Source of the DNA: Dehalobacter sp. DCM
Lineage (GTDB): Bacteria; Bacillota; Desulfitobacteriia; Desulfitobacteriales; Syntrophobotulaceae
DNA: 64,000 nt
NCBI RefSeq assembly: GCF_024972775.1
Contig: NZ_CP092282.1
Location: 1,667,001 to 1,731,000 of the forward strand
Direction: 5' to 3'
The notes under the pieces are model-generated. The model searched no databases. It was given only the letters and a program-made list of their open reading frames with translations, and had not been told where the DNA came from. Every line of letters begins with the position of its first letter. The first letter of the stretch is position 1. Positions 18,506-26,761 of the stretch are shown here, piece by piece. The position numbers were made by a program, and so were the translations under genes.

Positions 18506-19642
18506 ATGAAAATAAAAAAAATAGAGCTATTCCATATCCGTATGCCGCTTAATTTCATCTTTAAAACATCCCAGACCAACTTAAACTATCGAGAGACTCT
18601 GATTATTAAAATAGCGGACGAGACAGGTATTACCGGATTTGGTGAAGTTGTCGCCTTTAATGAACCTTTTTATACCAAGGAGACACTGGCTGATGCCAAA
18701 CGGGTTTTGATTGAAGTCTATATCCCTTGGTTAACGAAGACAGGCCAGTCCGGCCATTCCCCCATCCGGCACCCGTTTGAGGTCCATAAAGAGATAGGTC
18801 TGCGATACCCGATGGCTTTGGCCGGATTGGAAAACGCCCTTCTGGATCTTTTTGCCCGACAGCAGGAAAAGCCACTCATGGCAGTAGTTTTCGGAGAAAC
18901 GACCACGACGAAAATTGAAGCCGGTATGGTCCTGGGAGATTTAGAAATCAACGAGCTGCTTAGCCAAATCGGCAGATACTACGATGAAGGCTATCGTCGT
19001 TTCAAAATAAAGATAAAACCGGCGGATGGTTATAGAAAACTCCAAAAAATCAGAGAAAAATATCCGCATCTGATGCTTTTAGCCGATGCCAACCGAAGTT
19101 TTGGAACAGAAGATATCTCTGAGCTTTTAAAAATAGATGCTCTGGGTCTGATGTGTCTGGAAGAACCATTGATCGATACCCTGCCGGGTAAGCGCATGGC
19201 GGTTTATCAGGATTTACAGTCACAGCTGCGGACACCCCTTTGCTTGGATGAAAGTATACTCACCATGGATGATTTAGAGGAAGCAGTTCGGTATAAGGCA
19301 TGCCGGACAGTGAATATTAAGACAGGCCGAGTCGGGGGACTCTATCATGTCAAGAAAATGATTGAATGCTGCCGCAGAAACGGCATCGGCTATTGGATCG
19401 GCAGCATGGTTGAAAGCGGGATATCAAAAATTCTGCATGTCCATTTGGCAAGTCTCATGGATACATATATTCCCGGTGATCTTTCACCCTCACGCCGTTA
19501 TTTCACATCGGATCTCATTGAACCGGAAATTGTCGTAAAGGACGGTAAAATTGACGTACCGCAGGGACCGGGTCTTGGTATTGCGGTTGATGAAGCTATG
19601 TTAGCGCACTATACCATCGATCAGCATGCCATGGAAAAGTAA
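18506..19642 (+). CDS. menC: o-succinylbenzoate synthase
   Basis: Enolase-superfamily enzyme, 378 residues, that dehydrates SHCHC to o-succinylbenzoate. The catalytic lysine motif KIKIKP, metal ligands in ADANRS, EEPL and DESI, and the second lysine in NIKTGRVGG are all present. ATG 18506 has AAGGAAAGG eight bases upstream and is better placed than ATG 18500. Gram-positive MenC enzymes of this length often also act as N-acylamino acid racemases, so promiscuity is possible. It lies 83 bases after menE and 161 bases before the thioesterase gene. Confidence 0.92.
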   Translation: MKIKKIELFHIRMPLNFIFKTSQTNLNYRETLIIKIADETGITGFGEVVAFNEPFYTKETLADAKRVLIEVYIPWLTKTGQSGHSPIRHPFEVHKEIGLRYPMALAGLENALLDLFARQQEKPLMAVVFGETTTTKIEAGMVLGDLEINELLSQIGRYYDEGYRRFKIKIKPADGYRKLQKIREKYPHLMLLADANRSFGTEDISELLKIDALGLMCLEEPLIDTLPGKRMAVYQDLQSQLRTPLCLDESILTMDDLEEAVRYKACRTVNIKTGRVGGLYHVKKMIECCRRNGIGYWIGSMVESGISKILHVHLASLMDTYIPGDLSPSRRYFTSDLIEPEIVVKDGKIDVPQGPGLGIAVDEAMLAHYTIDQHAMEK

Positions 19643-19803
19643 CCGAAGAAACGGTATTCATTCCTCAGCCGGAATGCGTAATGATATATAATCGGAACAT
19701 AATAGGATAAATCAGGTACTTGAATATCGGTGGCAGAGGGAACCATTATCCTGAGTAAAGGGTAATGACGGTTAAGGATCCGTATTAAAGAAGGAGGTTC
19801 GAC

Positions 19804-20211
19804 ATGGAACCACAGGATGAGGATCGTAGTCAGAAAGAAAAAAATTATATTGAATGTTTGAATATCGAATACTTTCGGGCTGCAGGCGATCACATGGAAG
19901 CAAAGATGAATCTCACGGCTTTTCACGGGCAGCCCTACGGTTTTTTGAGCGGCGGTGTGACCATTGCTTTTGCTGAAACAATAGCAGGATATGCCTCAAA
20001 CCAATTACTGCCTGCAGAAAAGAAAGCGGTTGGGCAGTCTGTTTCTGCGAATCATCTCAAACCGAAAAAGATGGGCGGATACATTATCGCCAAAGGGAGG
20101 CTGCTTCATAAGGGCAGAAGTTCTCATGCCTGGTCGATCGAAGTGATTGACGATCATAACAACCTGATTTCATTTATTACCGTAATCAATGCGATAATCA
20201 AAATTACCTGA
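19804..20211 (+). CDS. PaaI/YdiI-type hotdog thioesterase, probable DHNA-CoA hydrolase
   Basis: Single hotdog domain of 135 residues. The pattern GFLSGGVTIAFAETIAGYAS aligns by eye with the YdiI/MenI motif GLLHGGxxxxLAExxGS, with the catalytic Glu retained, followed by SVSANHLKPKK and GRLLHKGRSSHAWSIEV as in that family. Placed last in the men operon, it should hydrolyse 1,4-dihydroxy-2-naphthoyl-CoA. The His normally preceding GG in the motif is Ser here. A perfect AAGGAGG precedes the ATG, and a terminator follows directly. The symbol menI is plausible but not assigned. Confidence 0.78.
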   Translation: MEPQDEDRSQKEKNYIECLNIEYFRAAGDHMEAKMNLTAFHGQPYGFLSGGVTIAFAETIAGYASNQLLPAEKKAVGQSVSANHLKPKKMGGYIIAKGRLLHKGRSSHAWSIEVIDDHNNLISFITVINAIIKIT

Positions 20212-20237
20212 AAAGACGCCGATAGGCGTCTTTTTCA
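20212..20237 (+). terminator. terminator of the men operon
   Basis: AAAGACGCC and GGCGTCTTT pair around GATA, followed by T residues, directly after the thioesterase stop codon. Confidence 0.85.
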
Positions 20238-20346
20238 TCCGATGCTATGCATGGCGCGTAACTTAGCATGTTGTCCGGTTTATCTGAGCAAATGACGTCA
20301 TAGATGATCTTATGCCTCCGACAGCACACCGACAACAAATAGCATT

Positions 20347-20375
20347 TTGACAAAAGCTGAAAACAGTGCTAGAAT
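20347..20375 (+). promoter_or_regulatory. sigma-A promoter before the DUF6530-like gene
   Basis: A perfect TTGACA at 20347-20352, a 17-base spacer and TAGAAT at 20370-20375. The gap between the men terminator and the next gene is about 280 bases; the rest is the repeat array described next. Confidence 0.65.
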
Positions 20376-20386
20376 TGCATTATAAT

Positions 20387-20442
20387 AATTTACTAATTTA
20401 CTAATTTACTAATTTACTAATTTAGTAATTTAGTAAATTAGT
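20387..20442. repeat. seven 8-bp tandem repeats in a 5' leader
   Basis: Four perfect AATTTACT units (20387-20418), two AATTTAGT units and one AAATTAGT unit follow in phase. Because AGTAAATT is the reverse complement of AATTTACT, the two halves form an extended inverted repeat. The array starts about 12 bases after the -10 box at 20370, so it would be transcribed and could also act as an operator. Confidence 0.85.
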
Positions 20443-20515
20443 AAAATAATTAATTTATTAATTTACTAGATTCGATAAATTGCTAAGTTAAAAATAAGGC
20501 AAAGGGAGTGTATAC

Positions 20516-20995
20516 ATGAAAATTCCAGCAACATTAAAACATAAACCGGTTATCGTTTCGGAGAACTACGAAAATATTGACGGCAGAAACGCCTATAATT
20601 CCGAGGCAAAAGGCTTATCTTTGGGTCTGGCCCAATGGAATGACCGTGGTAAACTGGACATCTCGGCAAAGGTTTGGCGATATACGGGAGAGAAATGGTC
20701 CAGGCAGTCTGAAGAGCTGCCGCTGCATCGCGTAATTGACCTTGCTATTTTGATTTGCCGGTCGACTCTGTATTTCCGTCAAGCCTATCGGTATGATCGG
20801 TTGTATGATCCGGCCAATCCAGTTATTGATCGGATCGGATTGCAGGGAGACGCAATGAATGTCGCGGTGTGTACCGATAATCCGATGATTGACGGGGATA
20901 TTGAACTATTCAGGCAGGCGTTGAGCGATGGTGATGAAATGAACAGTGAAAGGTTGAAGATCCTCGCCAATTTATTAAAGGAAATGGGGTATTAA
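20516..20995 (+). CDS. DUF6530-like protein of unknown function
   Basis: Soluble protein of 159 residues that I associate, from memory, with the DUF6530 family; no function is known. Features are an N-terminal HKPVIVSENYENIDGRNAY, a conserved-looking GLAQWNDRGKLDISAKVWR, and RIGLQGDAMNVAVCTDNP near the C terminus. It has no signal peptide or membrane segment. AAAGGGAG precedes the ATG. The gene ends three bases before the GIY-YIG-like gene, so the two are one operon under the promoter at 20347. Confidence 0.65.
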   Translation: MKIPATLKHKPVIVSENYENIDGRNAYNSEAKGLSLGLAQWNDRGKLDISAKVWRYTGEKWSRQSEELPLHRVIDLAILICRSTLYFRQAYRYDRLYDPANPVIDRIGLQGDAMNVAVCTDNPMIDGDIELFRQALSDGDEMNSERLKILANLLKEMGY

Positions 20996-20998
20996 ACC

Positions 20999-21385
20999 GT
21001 GGGAAACAGTGATTCCAGCAGTAACAGTAGTGACAGCAGTAACACTAGTCAGCGCAGGAAAGAACTGCGCAATGAATATAAGGAAAGAATAACAACGGGT
21101 GGCGTGATAAAAATCACAAATACGGTCAATGGGCGTTACTATTTATCCGGAGAAATCAATGCCGAACGTTTTAAAAATCGCTTCGAATTTGCTCAAATAA
21201 CTGGATCCTGTGTGTTGACAAAACTGCAGGACGATTGGAGTACCTATGGCGGAAAAGGGTTTATATTTGAGGTACTAGAAGAAATCGAAATGAAAGAAGA
21301 CCAGACAACCAAAGAATTCAAGGAAGACCTTAAGGTTTTAGAGGAAATTTGGGCCGAGAAATATAATCCTGACGAGCGCTATTGA
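20999..21385 (+). CDS. GIY-YIG nuclease-family protein, degenerate
   Basis: Protein of 128 residues. After a Ser/Asn/Asp-rich tail (residues 3-18) comes ELRNEYKERITTGGVIKITNTVNGRYYLSGE, which matches the start of bacterial GIY-YIG-like proteins, then RFEFAQITGSCVLTKLQDDW and FEVLEEIE. The second half of the GIY-YIG signature is not clear, so catalytic activity is doubtful. The GTG start lies three bases after the DUF6530-like stop, with its ribosome site inside that gene. Function is unknown. Confidence 0.6.
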   Translation: MGNSDSSSNSSDSSNTSQRRKELRNEYKERITTGGVIKITNTVNGRYYLSGEINAERFKNRFEFAQITGSCVLTKLQDDWSTYGGKGFIFEVLEEIEMKEDQTTKEFKEDLKVLEEIWAEKYNPDERY

Positions 21386-21539
21386 TTACTCTTGATTACT
21401 ATTGATTTGAAGTTCGATGTTGAGGCTTGAAAAGCAACAGTAACTTGATTAAAATAGTTAATGTTATGGTTTTTTATACTTGAATTGGCTAATTCTTGTT
21501 AACAATCATGTTCAATTATGTTAAGTGAGGAGTCACGAA

Positions 21540-22076
21540 ATGAAAAAAGAACTTGCTACATTTGCCGGAGGCTGTTTTTGGTGTATTTATGCCGCGTTTG
21601 AGGATATTCCGGGCGTAATCAGCGTCAGGTCAGGGTTTGCTGGCGGAGAAGAAGAAAATCCTACGTATGAAGAAGTCGCCATGGGTATGACCGCCCATCT
21701 TGAGTGTGTACAGATTGATTACGATGCCGATGTCTGTACCTATAAAGATCTTCTCAGTGTTTTCTGGCGCCAAATCGATCCGACGGATGATGAAGGCCAA
21801 TTTGCTGACAGGGGATACCATCACCGGACAACTATTTACTATCATAATGAAGAACAACGTTTACTGGCGGAAGAGTCCAAGCAGAACCTTGATAAAAGCG
21901 GGATCTTCAGCAAACCGATTGTCACAGAAATCCTTCCGGTAACCCCCTTCTATGAGGCGGAAGATTACCATCAAAGCTACCACACGAAAAACAATGAGTT
22001 CTACTGCCAATACCGAAAAGAATCAGGCAGAGATGATTTTTTGGAAAAAATGTGGGGCACGAAACACGGCGAATAG
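21540..22076 (+). CDS. msrA: peptide methionine sulfoxide reductase MsrA
   Basis: Repairs oxidised methionine (S-sulfoxide) in proteins. 178 residues with the catalytic motif GGCFWC (nucleophile Cys12, second Cys15), SGFAGG, HLECVQIDYD, FWRQIDPTDDEGQFADRGYHHRTTIYY and the C-terminal YCQYR. All are standard for MsrA. The start at ATG 21540 has GAGGAG seven bases upstream. There is no MsrB domain fused or adjacent. It is a single gene closed by a strong terminator. Confidence 0.95.
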   Translation: MKKELATFAGGCFWCIYAAFEDIPGVISVRSGFAGGEEENPTYEEVAMGMTAHLECVQIDYDADVCTYKDLLSVFWRQIDPTDDEGQFADRGYHHRTTIYYHNEEQRLLAEESKQNLDKSGIFSKPIVTEILPVTPFYEAEDYHQSYHTKNNEFYCQYRKESGRDDFLEKMWGTKHGE

Positions 22077-22151
22077 GGAACAGTTCTGCTCGCTCAGCCT
22101 GCATGATGAATGACGGATCAGAATAATGCGTTATACTCGGATGACAGTAAA

Positions 22152-22200
22152 AAAACAGAAAGAATGTTGATATGAAATAATAACATTCTTTCTGTTTTAT
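22152..22200. terminator. strong hairpin terminator after msrA
   Basis: AAAACAGAAAGAATGTT and AACATTCTTTCTGTTTT form a perfect 17-bp stem around 13 bases. A-rich and T-rich flanks would let it work on both strands, also serving the convergent gene at 22348. Confidence 0.85.
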
Positions 22201-22289
22201 GTTTGCATCATTATTACGGTGTTACTTACAGATCTGATACGTATTTGAAATTAGTACTCAAAGACTATCTCAAACATTTACTTCAATTA

Positions 22290-22339
22290 GGTCTGGGTGT
22301 CACAGTTCCAGCGACAAGCGGAGCACGGATTGCGAAGTG
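22290..22339. repeat. partial copy of the 26.3-kb repeat element
   Basis: GGTCTGGGTG-CACAGTTCC followed by GCGACAAGCGGAGCACGG and ATTGCGAAG matches, with a few changes, the reverse complement of the right half of the element at 26304-26410. It seems to be a decayed copy of a short mobile repeat. Confidence 0.7.
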
Positions 22340-22347
22340 TTTACGAG

Positions 22348-22791
22348 TTATTTGTTTTCCTCTTTACTATCTTCAGCGGGATTCGAGACGACGGCAGTGA
22401 CATCTTGATCGTTTGCTTTTTGTGCAATTTCTTCTATGGCAGTGGCTGGGGAAGCGACATCTTCAACCGTTTCACAGGGAACGATCGAATTTAAATATCT
22501 GGATAATTTGTGGTTAATAAGTGCGGCGCCATAAATAACGACAGCAATACCAATAATGCCGAGCGGTTGGAGCAGACCGGGAAGTAATTGTCCTGGGATG
22601 ACCTCACTGGCAACCAATTCGTAGGGATAACCTTGGGCCACATAATTCGCGATGGTGGTTTTAAAATAGTAAATGCTGTTGATTATGTAGGCGATACCTA
22701 CCAGGGCAATCACTATCGACATGACATACATAAAAATGGAGCTTCTGGGAGTTTTTCGGCTCCTGCTGCTGATCTTGGGCTGTTTTTCCAT
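22348..22791 (-). CDS. small membrane protein of unknown function
   Basis: 147 residues. A basic N-terminal tail (KQPKISSRSRKTPRSS) is followed by two hydrophobic helices (about 18-43 and 68-95, the second containing LLPGLLQPLGIIGIAVVIYG), then an acidic cytosolic tail ending in SNPAEDSKEENK. The start is ATG 22791 with AAAAGGAGAA upstream; the longer frame to 22947 lacks a ribosome site. I do not recognise a family. It is transcribed alone and convergent to msrA. Confidence 0.65.
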   Translation of the reverse strand: MEKQPKISSRSRKTPRSSIFMYVMSIVIALVGIAYIINSIYYFKTTIANYVAQGYPYELVASEVIPGQLLPGLLQPLGIIGIAVVIYGAALINHKLSRYLNSIVPCETVEDVASPATAIEEIAQKANDQDVTAVVSNPAEDSKEENK

Positions 22792-23112
22792 AAGTGTATT
22801 CTCCTTTTTGCCGTGGTGCCGGCGATAATTTATCTTCGGACGTTTATCATATCGCATATAATAGACGTGCACGAACTTACTATAGTTTTGATTCCTTAGA
22901 ATTGTATTAATATAATGTGAACTCTTTGTGAACATTATCCATGCCATGAATCTGCGCAGCTAATCTGCTGCTTCCGAAAAATCTCTAAGTTCCGATGATC
23001 GGCGATGCAAGGCGTGTGGGCAATGTCGCATAAAAATTTTCTTTAAGGAAATTCTTAAGGAAGAGGAAAAAACCTCCTTGCGTAGAAATGAACGGAAAGG
23101 AGGCGCTTGATA
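22792..23112. other. divergent intergenic region
   Basis: 321 bases between the membrane protein and xerD. It should hold both promoters. A purine-rich stretch at 23041-23103 leads into the xerD ribosome site. No clear operator or RNA structure was seen. Confidence 0.4.
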
Positions 23113-24084
23113 ATGGATCAAAAAAAACAATCTCGCGCAAAACTATTGGAAGATTATTTATATCATCTGCAGGTCGAACGCGGACTTTCTGGCAATACAT
23201 GCTCTAATTATAAACGGGATCTAAGCAAATTCTACTATTTTCTTCAGGACAAGCGCAAAACGATTCTGGATTGCACGACCTCTGACCTGATGGACTTTAT
23301 ATTGGCCGAAAGGAAGAACGGGCAGTCAGCAAGAACGCTGGCAAGGTATACCGCAGCCCTGCGCGGATTATATAAGTATTTAATAGAAGAAGATAAGCGC
23401 AGCGATAATCCAACGATCTATCTCCCGGCACCAAAACTGGAACAAAAGCTGCCGAAGGTCATTTCGGAAAATAATTTAAAACAGGCCATCGAACGTCACG
23501 GCGAAGAGAAACAGTTCTTCCGGCGGGACAGAGCCATCGTTGAAGTATTGTACGGAAGCGGATTGCGTGTCTCAGAGTTAACGGGACTCAGTCTCAACGA
23601 CATATCGTATAGCCTTGGGTATATCCGCTGCCGCGGCAAAGGAAACAAAGAAAGGATTGTTCCCTTGGGTGATCCGGGTATCCGGGTTTTAAAGGACTAT
23701 ACGGAAAATACCCGGTTTTTGCTCTTAGACCGGAATCCAAAGCCCGGTGCGGAGGATAAAAATACACTTTTTTTGAATTCTCGCGGAAAGCCGTTATCCC
23801 GCCAGGGTGTATGGCAAATACTTAAGAATTGGGCTAAAACAAATGACCTGAGAGCAGATATCTATCCGCACCTCTTAAGACACAGTTTTGCGACGCATTT
23901 ACTCGATAATGGCGCTGATCTGCGCTCGGTGCAGGAAATGTTGGGACATGCCGATATTTCCACTACGCAGATTTATACCCATTTAACCAAAAAACACTTG
24001 TTGGACGTTTTCCGTAAAGCCCATCCGAGAGCAAAACAAGGAGGAAATACGCATGACGCGAGCGATAGTCATCATAATGGATAG
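23113..24084 (+). CDS. xerD: site-specific tyrosine recombinase XerD
   Basis: Resolves chromosome dimers at dif. 323 residues with an N-terminal SAM-like core-binding domain (residues 10-90) and a C-terminal catalytic domain. The catalytic set is Arg in GSGLRVSEL, Lys in CRGKGNKERIV, HxxR in HLLRHSFATHLL, His in LGHADIS and the Tyr nucleophile in TTQIYTHL. ATG 23113 follows GGAAAGGAGG. Its place before deoB and punA matches Bacillus ripX-drm-pupG, so it is the housekeeping enzyme, not a phage integrase. Its last 32 bases overlap deoB. Confidence 0.93.
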   Translation: MDQKKQSRAKLLEDYLYHLQVERGLSGNTCSNYKRDLSKFYYFLQDKRKTILDCTTSDLMDFILAERKNGQSARTLARYTAALRGLYKYLIEEDKRSDNPTIYLPAPKLEQKLPKVISENNLKQAIERHGEEKQFFRRDRAIVEVLYGSGLRVSELTGLSLNDISYSLGYIRCRGKGNKERIVPLGDPGIRVLKDYTENTRFLLLDRNPKPGAEDKNTLFLNSRGKPLSRQGVWQILKNWAKTNDLRADIYPHLLRHSFATHLLDNGADLRSVQEMLGHADISTTQIYTHLTKKHLLDVFRKAHPRAKQGGNTHDASDSHHNG

Positions 24085-25222
24085 TGTGGGTATTGGCGCA
24101 ATGCCGGATGCTGCCGCATACGGCGACACTGGCAGCAATACAATAGTTCATATTTCCAAAGCAGTAGGGGGACTAAAAATACCTAATCTGACCCGGATGG
24201 GACTAGCAAATATTACGGATATACCGTTTATTGCCGCGATAGCAGACCCTGCCGGTAACTACGGAAAGATGTCCGAGCTCTCCCCGGGGAAAGATACCAC
24301 GACCGGCCATTGGGAAATAAGCGGTATCGTACTCAATGAGCCATTCCCGACATTTCCGTCGGCGTTCCCGAAGGAATTTATTAAACAGTTCGAACTGCGG
24401 ATTGGACGGGAAACTCTTGGTAATGAGGTCGCATCCGGTACGGAGATTATTGAGCGACTTGGGGTCGAACATATGCGAACGGGTAAACCCATTGTCTACA
24501 CCTCCGCTGATTCGGTATTTCAAATAGCGGCCCATGAAGAAATCATCCCTTTGGATGACCTGATGGCTATTTGCCGAACGGCAAGAGAAATGCTGGTTAA
24601 TGAACTGGGTGTATCCCGAGTCATTGCCAGACCCTTTATCGGCGACACCGGCCATTTTCAGAGAACAACCAATCGACATGACTTTTCCGTAAAGCCGATG
24701 GAGAAAACGTTATTGGATCATGTCATCGCCAGAGGCCAAAAAGTCTTTGCTGTCGGTAAAATCAATGATATTTTTGCCGGACAGGGAATCAGCGAGTATG
24801 TTCTGACCAAGGGCAATGATGACGGCGTGAATAAGACAATCGATTATATGAAACGATATGAGCCCGGAATGATTTTCACCAACCTGGTGGACTTTGATAT
24901 GGTTTATGGTCATCGCAATAATGTGAAGGGCTACGCGGAGGCGCTGGAAGCTTTTGATCGGCGTATTCCGGAGATTATTTCCGCTCTGCGTGACGACGAT
25001 ATACTGATTATCTCCGCAGATCATGGCTGTGATCCAACGACAGACAGCACAGACCATTCACGGGAGTACGTTCCTGTCCTGGCCTATGGACGGCAGCTGA
25101 AAAAGGGGATCAATTTAGGGACAAGGGAGTCTTTTGCTGATTTGGGGGCGACAATCGCCGAATATCTCGGAATTGAGCCCTTAGTACACGGTCAGAGTTT
25201 TTATTCATCTATTCGGATTTAG
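24053..25222 (+). CDS. deoB: phosphopentomutase
   Basis: Interconverts ribose-1-P and ribose-5-P (and the deoxy forms) in nucleoside salvage. 389 residues, alkaline-phosphatase superfamily. It shows the metal and phospho-threonine region MDSVGIGAMPDAAAYGDTG, GKDTTTGHWE, FIGDTGHFQRT, and metal ligands in DFDMVYGHRN and ISADHGCDPT. The ATG follows AAGGAGG inside the end of xerD, giving a 32-base overlap and likely translational coupling. Confidence 0.96.
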   Translation: MTRAIVIIMDSVGIGAMPDAAAYGDTGSNTIVHISKAVGGLKIPNLTRMGLANITDIPFIAAIADPAGNYGKMSELSPGKDTTTGHWEISGIVLNEPFPTFPSAFPKEFIKQFELRIGRETLGNEVASGTEIIERLGVEHMRTGKPIVYTSADSVFQIAAHEEIIPLDDLMAICRTAREMLVNELGVSRVIARPFIGDTGHFQRTTNRHDFSVKPMEKTLLDHVIARGQKVFAVGKINDIFAGQGISEYVLTKGNDDGVNKTIDYMKRYEPGMIFTNLVDFDMVYGHRNNVKGYAEALEAFDRRIPEIISALRDDDILIISADHGCDPTTDSTDHSREYVPVLAYGRQLKKGINLGTRESFADLGATIAEYLGIEPLVHGQSFYSSIRI

Positions 25223-25333
25223 AGCAAGTTATCTGTGACCATGTTGTTGAGAGAAAAGGCCATGGGACTATCGCGATTTTTAGAATATTGAAGCATTTTT
25301 TGAAGTATTATTAAAGTGAAGGGTTATGATTAC

Positions 25334-26167
25334 GTGATATCTGAACAAGAACACATGTCAGTTTTAAAGGAAGCAAGCAGTTATTTACAGGAAAAAATAC
25401 AATGTATCCCCGAAGTGGGAATCATCCTTGGGTCTGGTCTTGGTAAGCTGGCTGATTTGGTTATGGATCCTGTTGTCATCAATTACAGCGATATACCGCA
25501 TTTTCCGGTTTCCACTGTCGTCGGCCACTCGGGCAAGCTCATTGTCGGTACGTTGGCTTCACGTCGGGTCATGGTTTTACAGGGACGTTTCCATTACTAT
25601 GAAGGATATGGTATGCATGAAGTGACCTTTCCTGTCCGCGTCATGCAGTTGTTAGGCATCAAAGGGCTTATTGTGACGAACGCTGCCGGTGGTGTCAATC
25701 AAGGTTATCACCCCGGAGACCTCGTGGTGATTAAGGATCATATTAATCTCATGGGAGATAATCCGTTACGAGGTGCTAACCTTACGGAATTAGGGCCGCG
25801 TTTTCCTGATCTCAGTGAAGCTTATAACGCCAAATGGCGTGAGTATGCGCTGAGTCTCATGAAAGAACATGGTATCGAACCCCAGCAGGGGATCTATGTC
25901 GCCTTGAGCGGTCCGTCTTACGAGACACCCTCGGAGATCCGTTACTTGAGAACGATTGGGGCTGATCTGGTCGGCATGTCTACAGTACCGGAGGTCATTG
26001 CTGCTAACCATGGCGGCATGCGGGTCCTCGGCATATCCTGCGTAACGAATATGGCTGCTGGAATCTTGCGCCAGAAGCTGGATCATCAAGAGGTTCTGGC
26101 GACTGCTGATCGCATTGAGAAGACGTTTGTGCGCTATATGACTGAGTTAGTGGCGAGGCTGGACTAA
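25334..26167 (+). CDS. punA: purine-nucleoside phosphorylase
   Basis: Cleaves purine nucleosides with phosphate. PNP class II (trimeric) family: GIILGSGLGKLAD, the phosphate loop VVGHSGKLIVG, the motif LQGRFHYYEGY, TNAAGGVNQGYHPGDLVVI, GPSYETPSEIR and GMSTVPEVIAANH. I prefer GTG 25334 (277 residues), nine bases after GAAGGGT. The longer GTG 25316 start has no ribosome site. It sits 111 bases after deoB in the usual Firmicute order. Confidence 0.94.
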   Translation: MISEQEHMSVLKEASSYLQEKIQCIPEVGIILGSGLGKLADLVMDPVVINYSDIPHFPVSTVVGHSGKLIVGTLASRRVMVLQGRFHYYEGYGMHEVTFPVRVMQLLGIKGLIVTNAAGGVNQGYHPGDLVVIKDHINLMGDNPLRGANLTELGPRFPDLSEAYNAKWREYALSLMKEHGIEPQQGIYVALSGPSYETPSEIRYLRTIGADLVGMSTVPEVIAANHGGMRVLGISCVTNMAAGILRQKLDHQEVLATADRIEKTFVRYMTELVARLD

Positions 26168-26303
26168 CCAATCGATGCCTTTTTCTATTTACTGTGTATA
26201 TGCGTTAGGATACTGCAGCGTAGGGCTGTAGCACATCCCTGCCGCAAATAACTAGTACAACGTTCTCTAAATACCATGACAGAAGGATGTAATAATCTGG
26301 GCT

Positions 26304-26410
26304 GGTCTGCATGCCACATTCCGCTTTCGGCTCTTGCGCCATCCTTGGCGCAAAGAGCCGCGCTACGCAATCCGTGCTCCGCTTGTCGCCGGAACTGTGG
26401 CACGCAGACC
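26304..26410. repeat. about 107-bp palindromic element with internal hairpin
   Basis: Left end GGTCTGCATGCCACATTCCG (26304-26323) and the reverse complement of 26390-26410 (GGTCTGCGTGCCACAG plus TTCCG) match except for one substitution and one added base. Inside, GGCTCTTGCGCC and GGCGCAAAGAGCC form a hairpin. The right half recurs at 22290-22339 and, in part, at 26521-26544. Confidence 0.75.
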
Positions 26411-26503
26411 TGATTTGAGGTGTAAAGAGAATTAAAGAATGCTGTACTAGTAGATGTAGATCATTCTCCAATTAGTTACTTAAATTACTTTAGAGTAAGG
26501 TCG

Positions 26504-26657
26504 CCTGCACAATGCCAACCAAGCGGAGCACGGATTGCGAAGCGCAACGGTCCATGGATGGACCTAAGTTAAAATTCGCCAAGGAGGGCAAAAGAATTTT
26601 AACTTCCTTAATGCAAATTCATGGAGGGAACAAGAGTCGAAAGTGGTATTGTGCAGG
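26504..26657. repeat. 154-bp inverted-repeat element
   Basis: CCTGCACAAT at 26504-26513 is mirrored by ATTGTGCAGG at 26648-26657. Nested inside are AAGTTAAAATTC (26566-26577) and GAATTTTAACTT (26594-26605), a perfect 12-bp pair, and the palindrome TCCATGGATGGA. Confidence 0.6.
26521..26544. repeat. third copy of the CGGAGCACGGATTGCG motif
   Basis: AAGCGGAGCACGGATTGCGA and the following AGCG match the core of the elements at 22290-22339 and 26304-26410, the latter in reverse orientation. Confidence 0.7.
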
Positions 26658-26761
26658 TGGCCCAGGCCCAAATACGCATAATTGCTAACGTATTAAAAGA
26701 ACGTTGTACTAGACAGGAAATAGAAAATGGTTGATGCGAATAAGCAAGTGAGGTGAGTAGG

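Larger units (their letters stand above)
26252..26712. repeat. 461-bp segment bounded by 15-bp perfect inverted repeats
   Basis: CTAGTACAACGTTCT at 26252-26266 is the exact reverse complement of AGAACGTTGTACTAG at 26698-26712. The segment contains two smaller repeat elements and no transposase. It looks like a non-autonomous (MITE-like) insertion or a stack of several. Confidence 0.65.
26168..26761. other. gene-free region of nested inverted repeats
   Basis: About 590 bases with no credible reading frame between punA and pdp. Most of it is built from the inverted-repeat units listed separately at 26252-26712, 26304-26410, 26504-26657 and 26521-26544. It splits a salvage operon that is usually compact. 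Confidence 0.7.

Noticed and set aside
20387-20442. CRISPR array or replication iterons
   Set aside because: Units are 8 bp with no spacers, and there is no cas, rep or dnaA-box context; better read as tandem repeats in a leader.
22203-22400. Plus-strand reading frame of 65 codons
   Set aside because: It lies over the repeat copy and the 3' end of the minus-strand membrane protein gene, has no ribosome site and no recognisable composition.
23113-24084. Phage or integrative element integrase
   Set aside because: The gene has the XerD length, motifs and the conserved xerD-deoB-punA order, with no attachment site or phage genes nearby.
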